Assembly (NCBI GenBank): GCA_964616545.1
Contig: CAZTUA010000036.1
Location: 1-17,140 of the forward strand
Direction of reading: 5' to 3'
DNA length: 17,140 bases
Origin: JAQVEM01 sp964616545
GTDB lineage: Bacteria > Actinomycetota > Humimicrobiia > Humimicrobiales > Humimicrobiaceae
Each line of letters begins with the position of its first letter. Position 1 is the first letter of the stretch. The notes beneath the pieces were generated by a model. That model had not been told where the DNA came from and did not search any database. It worked only from the letters and a program-made list of their open reading frames with translations. Positions 6,843 to 13,358 of this stretch are shown here, one piece after another. Both the position numbers and the translations under genes were made by a program.

Positions 6843-7817
6843 ATGAATAATTTAATACAAACAGTAACAGGAAAAATAACAAAAGATTTTCTCGGGATAA
6901 CTGATTCACACAACCATCTGTGGATAGAAAAAAATAGAAAGTGTGGAGAAAAAAATCTTTTAAAATTTAGGGTCAATAACTTCCCGCTGATAAAAAAAGA
7001 ACTTGATAAATTTAAATTCATTAAAATCCCGGGTATTTCCAATGGAAATGTTTCAATCTTAGACTGCCAGCCAGCAGGCTGCGGTAGAGACGGTAATAAG
7101 CTTCTGGAACTCTCTTTACTCACTGGTGTCAATATTATTTCGGTTACAGGGTTTCACAGGAAAGAGTATTATGCACCGGACTCACCCATATGGAAAATGG
7201 ACAGGAAAAGTGCATCGCTTTTTTTTACGGAGGAAATAAAAAATAATCTCACCGAGGCCAGGCATGCAAAATATAAGGATAATAAAATTAGAGCCGGAGC
7301 AATTAAAATTGCATTTACTGGTGCTCTCCAGGAGCAGTACAGGATACTGACTGAGGCGGCTGTTGACGCCTCAATGGAAACAGAAGCGCCCCTGATCGTC
7401 CATACCGAGAAAGGCACCGGGATTGAAAAACTCATAAGTTTTTTTGAAGAAAGTGGAATTCCCCTTTCAAGAGTTATGCTATGCCATATGGATAAGAGAG
7501 CCGATATAAAGCTGCACAAATATCTTGCCGGTAAATCTATTTATTTAGAATATGACACTTTTAACCGCCCGAAATACAAACCCGAAAAAAATTTGTGGCC
7601 GCTTCTTGTGGAAATGGTAAAGGAAGGATACAGCTGCTCAATAATGGTGGGAAGCGACCTCGGGGATAACTTATCATGGGAAAATATTAGTAAAAATGGC
7701 GGTCTTACGGGTTTTTTCAAAAGTATAGCCGGCAAGCTTTCTGACTGCGGTGTTGAGGAAAGTGAAATTGAAAATATTATCAAAAAAAATGCACAAAACT
7801 TTTTATGCTTTAACTGA
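6843..7817 (+). CDS. Phosphotriesterase-family metallohydrolase (probable lactonase-type)
   Basis: This is a binuclear-metal amidohydrolase-superfamily barrel of 324 residues. All six metal ligands of the phosphotriesterase family can be placed: His23 and His25 (DSHNHLW), the carboxylated Lys155 (AGAIKIA), His187 (IVHTEKG), His215 (LCHMDK) and Asp271 (GSDLGD). Family members near sugar genes often hydrolyse sugar or phosphosugar lactones. Such a step fits after an oxidation by the upstream dehydrogenases. Opening of an oxidised cyclitol ring is an alternative. It begins 18 bases after the kinase stop with no visible ribosome site, so it may depend on translational coupling. A true organophosphate esterase role is unlikely in this setting. 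Confidence 0.85.
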   Translation: MNNLIQTVTGKITKDFLGITDSHNHLWIEKNRKCGEKNLLKFRVNNFPLIKKELDKFKFIKIPGISNGNVSILDCQPAGCGRDGNKLLELSLLTGVNIISVTGFHRKEYYAPDSPIWKMDRKSASLFFTEEIKNNLTEARHAKYKDNKIRAGAIKIAFTGALQEQYRILTEAAVDASMETEAPLIVHTEKGTGIEKLISFFEESGIPLSRVMLCHMDKRADIKLHKYLAGKSIYLEYDTFNRPKYKPEKNLWPLLVEMVKEGYSCSIMVGSDLGDNLSWENISKNGGLTGFFKSIAGKLSDCGVEESEIENIIKKNAQNFLCFN

Positions 7818-7837
7818 AAATTTTCCAAAGGAGGATT

Positions 7838-8422
7838 ATGACAGAGAAGAAAAAAATGATTGAGCCATTCACGTTTAAAGTAGATCTAGCAAATAAAACT
7901 ATAACAAACCCTGATTCTCACATTGTGAGGAAACTTTCATCCATGAAGGGCCAGTATCTCGATGAGAATGCCTATGATAAGATGATAAAAATGGATGATA
8001 CTGTGCTGTATGAAGTGTATGAAAAACTGGTGCCTGAAAAAGAAGGGGAATTGATCCAGGGGCTGTCTATTGTTCATCCGGGTAAAGTTGGCAAAGAATA
8101 CTTTATGACAAAGGGCCATTTTCACTCTGTGCTGGAAACTGCAGAATTATATTACTGTTTTAAGGGGCAGGGATATATGGTAATGGAAACACCGGAAGGC
8201 GATACCATGGCTGAAGAATTATTACCCTGGACGGCCTTATACGTCCCCGGGGGATGGGCCCATCGTTCAATAAACACTGGCAGCAAGGATCTGGTGATGT
8301 TATTTATCTACCCTGCCCATGCGGGTCATGATTATGCGACCATTGAAACCAGGGGATTTAGAAAATTAATTATAGAGGATAACGGAAGCCCAAAAATAAT
8401 TGATAATCCAAAGTGGAAATGA
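7838..8422 (+). CDS. pgiA: Cupin-type glucose-6-phosphate isomerase family protein
   Basis: This is a metal-dependent aldose-ketose phosphate isomerase of the cupin fold, known mainly from Euryarchaeota and some bacteria. It is unrelated to the common Pgi. The 194-residue length is that of the family. The metal ligands His94, His96, Glu103 and His142 are all present (GHFH...ETAE...GGWAHR), each at a constant +6 offset from the Pyrococcus enzyme (His88, His90, Glu97, His136). The block ETAELYYCFKGQGYM and YVPGGWAHR are typical. A strong AGGAGG ribosome site precedes the ATG. Its place in a catabolic operon after a sugar kinase suggests it interconverts a dedicated phosphosugar, perhaps not glucose 6-phosphate. 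It could also supply housekeeping isomerase activity. Confidence 0.88.
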   Translation: MTEKKKMIEPFTFKVDLANKTITNPDSHIVRKLSSMKGQYLDENAYDKMIKMDDTVLYEVYEKLVPEKEGELIQGLSIVHPGKVGKEYFMTKGHFHSVLETAELYYCFKGQGYMVMETPEGDTMAEELLPWTALYVPGGWAHRSINTGSKDLVMLFIYPAHAGHDYATIETRGFRKLIIEDNGSPKIIDNPKWK

Positions 8423-8519
8423 CTTTGGTGCGCTGCATGAGCAATGGAATAGTTTTAGAGCTTTAAGTAGAGTGTTTGCATTATATTAATATTATTACTA
8501 TGAGAGGAGTAAATAGAAT

Positions 8520-9500
8520 ATGCAAATAAAACCTTTGAAAGAATGCCGGATTCTGGTAACGCCGACCAGTTACGGTAAATATAATAAAAATCTAAAAACA
8601 GAACTTGAAAAAATGGTAAAAGAGGTCATATATAACACAAAAGGAAAACCTCTGGGTTCTGACGAGTTGATTTCCATTATAGAACCTTTTGATGGAATGA
8701 TTGCAGGGCTGGATGATATAAATAAAGAAGTAATATCCCATGCCAAAAATTTAAAAGTAATTTCACGGTATGGCTCGGGCTATGACAGAGTAGATACAGA
8801 AGCCGCAAAAAAGGCGGGAATTTATGTTACCAATACACCGGGCGCAAATTCCAGTTCTGTGGCAGAGCTGACCATTGGTCTTGCTATTGCTGCCGCCCGT
8901 TCAATACTTCATGCAAATAATGAAACAAAAAAAGGTGGGTGGCCGAGGCTAAAGGGAATTAGTCTCGAGGGAAAGGTTTTTGGCCTGATTGGCCTCGGGA
9001 ACATAGGAAAGGAAGTTGCATACAGATTAAAAAGGTTTGATTGTAAACTGGTGACTCACCACCCCCACAGAGACGTTGAATTTGAAAATGCACACGATAT
9101 AGAATATTGTTCCCTGGACAACCTTCTTGCCAGATCTGATTTTGTGTCTCTTCACCTGCCTGTTACTCCAGAAACATCAGGGATGGTAAATAAGGAGTTC
9201 CTGGGGAAAATGAAGAAGGGTTCAATTTTAATTAATACATCGCGCGGGGAACTGATTGATGAAGACGCTTTGTATGAAAGTTTGAAAAAAGGGCATCTTC
9301 GTGCAGCAGCGCTTGATGCTTTTTCCAAAGAGCCGCCCGACCGGGATAATCCTCTTCTATCACTGCCCCAGGTCGTTGTCACCCCGCATATGGGAGCTGC
9401 AACTGATATGGCCGCAAACGAGATGGGCAGAATGACTATGGAAGATTGTATAGCTGTTTTGAAGGGTGAAAAACCAGAACATGCAGTTGTTGAACCTTAA
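8520..9500 (+). CDS. D-isomer-specific 2-hydroxyacid dehydrogenase (phosphoglycerate dehydrogenase-like)
   Basis: This enzyme interconverts a 2-hydroxyacid and a 2-oxoacid with a nicotinamide cofactor. The 326-residue protein has the family layout without the ACT domain of SerA. Seen are SRYGSGYDRVD (82-92), the Rossmann loop GLGNIG (158-163), and the catalytic Arg242 (NTSRGELID), Glu271 (EPP) and His290 (TPHMGA). The acidic residue that normally ends the second Rossmann strand is His181 (VTHHPHRD), which weakens NAD selectivity and suggests NADP or another specificity. A GGAG ribosome site supports the ATG. It is preceded by the largest gap in the operon (97 bases), where I see no convincing internal promoter. 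A role on a sugar-acid or glyoxylate-type intermediate is inferred rather than serine synthesis. Confidence 0.88.
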   Translation: MQIKPLKECRILVTPTSYGKYNKNLKTELEKMVKEVIYNTKGKPLGSDELISIIEPFDGMIAGLDDINKEVISHAKNLKVISRYGSGYDRVDTEAAKKAGIYVTNTPGANSSSVAELTIGLAIAAARSILHANNETKKGGWPRLKGISLEGKVFGLIGLGNIGKEVAYRLKRFDCKLVTHHPHRDVEFENAHDIEYCSLDNLLARSDFVSLHLPVTPETSGMVNKEFLGKMKKGSILINTSRGELIDEDALYESLKKGHLRAAALDAFSKEPPDRDNPLLSLPQVVVTPHMGAATDMAANEMGRMTMEDCIAVLKGEKPEHAVVEP

Positions 9501-9540
9501 AAGTGTAACAGATGATTATTAGCTTACCGAGAGGTTTAAA

Positions 9541-10515
9541 ATGAAAAATAATCAAGGAAAGAAATACAGAGTAATTAAGAAAGAAAAACCGACCTTTTAT
9601 TTTATCGGAGTAACAACTTCGAGGTCATCCATTATGAAAATTTTTCCTTTATGGATGAATGAGCTAAAAAAGCCGGAGATATCGATAGAGGGTATAGATT
9701 TAAAAATCCATGATGAAGCAGAAAATTACATGGAGGCAGTTGCCCGGATTAAATATGATGACAACTCTCTTGGGGCTCTGGTAACCACTCATAAAATGGA
9801 CCTGTATTCTGCTGCCGAAGATATGTTTGATTATTTTGATGATTATGCAGCACTTCTTAAAGAAGTGTCATCCATTTCAAAAAATAATGGAATGCTCGAA
9901 GGACACGCTAAGGACCCCATAAGTTCAGGGCTTTCCCTTGAACATATAATTGAAAAAGGATATTTTAAAGAAACAAAAGCAGACCTTTTGATTTTTGGAG
10001 CAGGCGGTTCAAGTATTGCAACCATACTGTATGTACTGACCAGAAGAGAACTTTCAGATAAACCAAAAAAGATTATTGTAGTAAACAGAAGCCAGCCAAG
10101 GCTAGACCATTTAAAAGAAATCATGCATGAAATAAAAACCCCTGTAAATATCGAATACATCTGTAATCGGGACCCCCAAATAAATGACAGGATAATGAGC
10201 TCGCTGCCCCCTCACAGCATAGTCATCAATGCTACAGGTATGGGGAAAGACACACCCGGCTCCCCTGTAACAGATAAGGGTCTTTTCCCTGAAAATGGTA
10301 TAGCCTGGGAATTTAATTACAGAGGAGAACTTGACTTTATGCATCAGGCGAAGAGCCAGGAAAACTCGCGTGGGGTAAAAGTAGAAGACGGCTGGATGTA
10401 TTTTATTCACGGATGGACACAGGTGATTTCCCAGGTTCTTCATATGGAAATAACCAGAGAACTTTTCAAACGCCTGGTCAGTGTCGCCGATAAATTCAAA
10501 CAAACAAAAAAATAA
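9541..10515 (+). CDS. Divergent shikimate-dehydrogenase-fold oxidoreductase
   Basis: This 324-residue protein follows the shikimate dehydrogenase (AroE) plan but is longer and poorly conserved in the substrate lobe. The catalytic pair appears retained: Lys85 in LVTTHKMDLY, where AroE has VTxPxK, and Asp125 in GHAKDPISSG, where AroE has NTDG. The dinucleotide loop is GAGGSS (153-158), followed by NRS (182-184), and INATGMG (229-235) matches the INAT motif. The C-terminal DGWMYFIHGWTQ (283-294) replaces DGLGMLVxQA. The NTDG and SxS substrate motifs are lost, so shikimate itself is unlikely. The AroE fold oxidises a ring hydroxyl, which would suit a carbocyclic polyol. It sits between two catabolic genes with no aromatic-pathway gene near. 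A GAGAGG ribosome site precedes the ATG. Confidence 0.8.
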   Translation: MKNNQGKKYRVIKKEKPTFYFIGVTTSRSSIMKIFPLWMNELKKPEISIEGIDLKIHDEAENYMEAVARIKYDDNSLGALVTTHKMDLYSAAEDMFDYFDDYAALLKEVSSISKNNGMLEGHAKDPISSGLSLEHIIEKGYFKETKADLLIFGAGGSSIATILYVLTRRELSDKPKKIIVVNRSQPRLDHLKEIMHEIKTPVNIEYICNRDPQINDRIMSSLPPHSIVINATGMGKDTPGSPVTDKGLFPENGIAWEFNYRGELDFMHQAKSQENSRGVKVEDGWMYFIHGWTQVISQVLHMEITRELFKRLVSVADKFKQTKK

Positions 10516-10526
10516 AAGGAGGAAAA

Positions 10527-11198
10527 ATGGCACAATTTGACAGGATTACAGTTTACAATGTCATGATAAAAGATGGGTTAATACCCCTCTTTTATAATAG
10601 GGACATTGAAAAGACAAAAAAAGTTGCCGGAGCTCTGGTTAAAGGAGGCTCCAGACTGCTTGAGTTTACAAACAGAGGTGATTTCGCAGCAGATGTTTTT
10701 GATGAACTCATAAAATTCAGTATAAAGGAATATCCTGAACTTATCATCGGAGCAGGTTCGATAATGGATGCTCCTACGGCCGTCCTTTATATCTCTCTCG
10801 GAGCAAATTTTATAGTTGGACCATCTTTTGATAAGGAAACAGCATTACTCTGCAATAAGAGAAAGGTTGCCTATATACCCGGTACCGCTACAGCAACTGA
10901 AATAGCCAATGCTGAACAATATGGCGCTGAAATTGTAAAAATTTTTCCTGGCTCAACAATAGGAGGGCCGGCTTTTGTAAAGAACATACTGGGCCCCATG
11001 CCATGGTCAAAACTAATGCCCACCGGAGGGGTTACCGCCGAAGAAAGCAATATAAAAGCATGGTTTGACGCAGGAGTTGTTTGCATAGGCATGGGCTCAA
11101 AACTTGTGAGCAAAAATTGGGTATCCGAAGAAAAATATGATGAAATTGCCGCTTTAACGGAAAAAGTGCTCAAGATAATTAAAAACGTAAGAAAATAA
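10527..11198 (+). CDS. eda: KDPG/KHG-family class I aldolase
   Basis: This enzyme cleaves 2-keto-3-deoxy-6-phospho-sugar acids (or 4-hydroxy-2-oxoglutarate) to pyruvate and an aldehyde through a Schiff base. The 223-residue protein aligns by motif with Eda: Glu46 and Arg50 in LLEFTNRG, the Schiff-base Lys138 in EIVKIFPG, and the phosphate-binding MPTGGV (164-169) and GMGSKL (188-193). E. coli Eda uses Glu45, Arg49 and Lys133. An AGGAGG ribosome site precedes the ATG at 10527. It is the last gene of the operon and marks the probable endpoint, pyruvate plus a C3 phosphate. No Edd-type, enolase-type or IlvD-type dehydratase to make its substrate is present in the window. Confidence 0.9.
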   Translation: MAQFDRITVYNVMIKDGLIPLFYNRDIEKTKKVAGALVKGGSRLLEFTNRGDFAADVFDELIKFSIKEYPELIIGAGSIMDAPTAVLYISLGANFIVGPSFDKETALLCNKRKVAYIPGTATATEIANAEQYGAEIVKIFPGSTIGGPAFVKNILGPMPWSKLMPTGGVTAEESNIKAWFDAGVVCIGMGSKLVSKNWVSEEKYDEIAALTEKVLKIIKNVRK

Positions 11199-11216
11199 TA
11201 AATTGGCCGTATAGGT

Positions 11217-11252
11217 AATAAAATATTTAGATATAAGAAAAATATACTTTAT
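11217..11252. terminator. Possible bidirectional terminator between convergent operons
   Basis: The two operons end 50 bases apart. An AT-only imperfect inverted repeat (AATAAAATATTT against AAAAATATACTTTATT, one bulge) spans the gap and reaches into the stop codon of the minus-strand gene. It is followed by a short T run on the plus strand. The stem is weak, so this is tentative. Confidence 0.3.
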
Positions 11253-12109
11253 TTTTCCATTTCACGCAGTCGTGTTATGCATTGCTCTGCATATTCGTCC
11301 CTGAGATATTCATATTGCTTAAGGCGTATAGCAATATAAGGATTTGGAACAGGAGGGAGCGGTTCCATTGCAAGGGTCCATTTATAGTCTATTTCTTTTA
11401 AGGCATTCATTACAGCCTTAAAATCAAAATGTCCGTTACCAACTGCCTGGCGGTTACTGTCAGCTACATGAAAATTTACCAGAAGTTCTCCGCAGCGCCG
11501 TATTGATTCTGCGGGGTTTATTTCTTCAACATTCATATGAAAGGTGTCCAGATGAATCTTTACAGCCGGTGAATTAACTTCTTCTATAAACTTTAATCCG
11601 TCCTCAGCTGTGTTGATAAGAAAAGTCTCATATCTGTTAATTGGTTCTATTGCAAGCAATATCCCCTTCTCTCCGGCATATTCTGCAGCTTCTCTTACAG
11701 CCAAAACTGCACGGTTCCATGTTTTATCTCTCTCCCGGATCCATTCCCTGTCGCCGTTAAAATTGTCAAGAGGCGAAACTCTGCCTACGGCCGAAGGTAC
11801 CACTATTAAGAGAGGCGCCCCGGTTCCCGATGCAAGGTCAATACATCTTTGCATATAATTGATGGCTTTTTTTCTTGCTTCACTGTCAGGGGAAGCAATA
11901 TCCCTGTCATCTGTAGGCCAGGGATACATGCCTGCAATGGAAAGCACACTTAAATTATATTTGTAACAGAGTCTTTTAACTTCATCAACTCTGTAAAAAT
12001 CCGGTTCACCTTCCAGCTCTACTCCGTCATAATTATACCTTTGAAGCCGTTTAAAAGTAGTTTCTAACGGTTCACCGCCATATATCCAGTTACTTATAGA
12101 ATACTTCAT
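11249..12109 (-). CDS. D-tagatose/D-psicose 3-epimerase-family TIM-barrel enzyme
   Basis: This is a metal-dependent epimerase at C3 of a ketose or keto-acid. From ATG at 12109 the protein has 286 residues, the family length. The metal ligands are Glu155 (AIEPINRYETF), Asp188 (IHLDTFHMN), His214 (NFHVADSNR) and Glu249 (AMEPLPP). His191 and Arg220 complete the catalytic set. All six lie exactly +3 from the Pseudomonas cichorii enzyme positions (152, 185, 211, 246, 188, 217). An in-frame ATG at 12163 would add 18 residues, but that stretch covers a 19-base inverted repeat and looks non-coding. GAGAAG precedes the chosen start. The gene is 186 bases from the permease gene and may have its own control. 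Thermotoga IolO has a comparable role. Confidence 0.88.
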   Translation of the reverse strand: MKYSISNWIYGGEPLETTFKRLQRYNYDGVELEGEPDFYRVDEVKRLCYKYNLSVLSIAGMYPWPTDDRDIASPDSEARKKAINYMQRCIDLASGTGAPLLIVVPSAVGRVSPLDNFNGDREWIRERDKTWNRAVLAVREAAEYAGEKGILLAIEPINRYETFLINTAEDGLKFIEEVNSPAVKIHLDTFHMNVEEINPAESIRRCGELLVNFHVADSNRQAVGNGHFDFKAVMNALKEIDYKWTLAMEPLPPVPNPYIAIRLKQYEYLRDEYAEQCITRLREMEK

Positions 12110-12134
12110 TGCTTCTCTTTTCAAGTTGTATTGA

Positions 12135-12153
12135 TATGCATTTAAAATGCATA
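12135..12153. promoter_or_regulatory. 19-base inverted repeat upstream of the epimerase gene
   Basis: TATGCATTT at 12135-12143 and AAATGCATA at 12145-12153 are exact reverse complements around one central base. The repeat lies 25 bases before the epimerase start codon on its 5' side, a suitable place for an operator or for a leader hairpin. No matching second copy was seen in the window. Confidence 0.55.
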
Positions 12154-12295
12154 AAGGATACATCAGATATTAAGCTGCTTTATGTATATTTAATAACTGT
12201 ACCCTGCCTTGTGCTTGATAGATATATCTAATATACCGGGCTATATTCCAGGCCTGGAGCAAACATCTTTATAGATTACCGGTTATGTTTAATGT

Positions 12296-13330
12296 TTAAC
12301 GCGTGTATCTTCGTCTCAACTGGTCAATTACCACTACCCCTATTATAAGGATACCGGTAAATACTCTCTGGGCAAAGTCCTGTACGTTATGAAGGTTTAA
12401 TACATTTTTTAGAATACCCAGTACCCCGGCACCAAATAATGAGCCTATAACGCCACCCTGTCCGCCGAAAAGGTCGGTTCCTCCAATAACGACAGCAGCA
12501 ATGCTGTCAAGATTTGCAGTTTCTGACATTAAAGCATTGGCAGAATTCATACGGCCAATCAGTAATATACCTGCCACTGCGGTCAGCAGCCCAGAAAGTG
12601 CATAGATCTTAATTTTGGTTAAATCAACATTTATTCCTGATATCGCTGCAGCTTCTTTGTTGCCGCCGATTGCATAAATTGACCTTCCCAGTGTAGTATG
12701 TCTCAAAATCATCCATCCCAGTACAACTATTATCAATGCAATTATGAGAGAAACAGGTATTCCGAGTATTCTTCCACTACCCAGCCATATTATCTGCGGG
12801 GGTAAATATGCCCTTAGCCTTACCGCAGTTACATGCGAAGGAACCGGTAATCCGCCCGTTAAAATCAGGGCTACACCGCGTATTGTTACCATCATACCCA
12901 GAGTGGCTATGAAATCAGGGATCTTTCCTTTTGTAATAATTGTTCCTGTTATACCTCCAATTACCAGCCCGGATGTCAGACCGAGGATTATTGCCAGCCA
13001 TACCGGCAGGCCCCAGTAGCAAAATGACACTGCGGTTAGCGAACCACAAAATGCAAGAACAGCACCAACGGAAAGGTCTATACCTGCTCCAATAATTACC
13101 ATGGTCTGCGCTACTGCAATGATAATATCAGCAGGCAAACGCTGGGCCATATTGGTTGCATTTCCAATAGTTAAAAAACTAGGTGCCGTCAGTGTATAGT
13201 ATAAGAATATACCGCCTATAGCCAGGATAACTGCAGTAATCAGAATTCTTGCTCTCTTTTGCCGTGTTGATACCAGCGATTTCCACCACTGTAAATTTAA
13301 AAACATCGGTTTTGATGATTTTTTAATCAT
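12296..13330 (-). CDS. RbsC-type ABC sugar permease
   Basis: This is the membrane subunit of a ribose-type (CUT2) importer. It is strongly hydrophobic over most of its length, with about eight to ten membrane segments. Family signatures are GIDLSVGAVLAF (starting about residue 83), IPDFIATLGMM (about 137-147), the ATPase-coupling loop GGNKEAAAISG (about 222-232) and VVIGGTDLFGGQG (about 280-292). I chose ATG at 13330 (344 residues) because AAAGGG sits nine bases before it. An in-frame TTG at 13348 would add six residues and lacks a ribosome site. It lies 28 bases after the ATPase gene. Only one permease gene is present, as is common for CUT2 systems that work as homodimers. Confidence 0.93.
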   Translation of the reverse strand: MIKKSSKPMFLNLQWWKSLVSTRQKRARILITAVILAIGGIFLYYTLTAPSFLTIGNATNMAQRLPADIIIAVAQTMVIIGAGIDLSVGAVLAFCGSLTAVSFCYWGLPVWLAIILGLTSGLVIGGITGTIITKGKIPDFIATLGMMVTIRGVALILTGGLPVPSHVTAVRLRAYLPPQIIWLGSGRILGIPVSLIIALIIVVLGWMILRHTTLGRSIYAIGGNKEAAAISGINVDLTKIKIYALSGLLTAVAGILLIGRMNSANALMSETANLDSIAAVVIGGTDLFGGQGGVIGSLFGAGVLGILKNVLNLHNVQDFAQRVFTGILIIGVVVIDQLRRRYTR

Positions 13331-13358
13331 TCTATATATCCCTTTCAACTCAAAGATA

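Noticed and set aside
12110..12163. N-terminal extension of the epimerase from ATG at 12163
   Set aside because: The 18 residues match nothing in the family, and the DNA contains a 19-base inverted repeat. ATG at 12109 gives the usual length and residue numbering.
12219..12258. Two 12-base palindromes (TAGATATATCTA at 12219-12230, TCCAGGCCTGGA at 12247-12258) between permease and epimerase genes
   Set aside because: Short and unrelated to each other or to the other palindromes. They may matter for the leader, but nothing supports a specific role.
13331..13348. TTG start adding six residues to the permease
   Set aside because: No ribosome site precedes the TTG, whereas AAAGGG is well placed before ATG at 13330.
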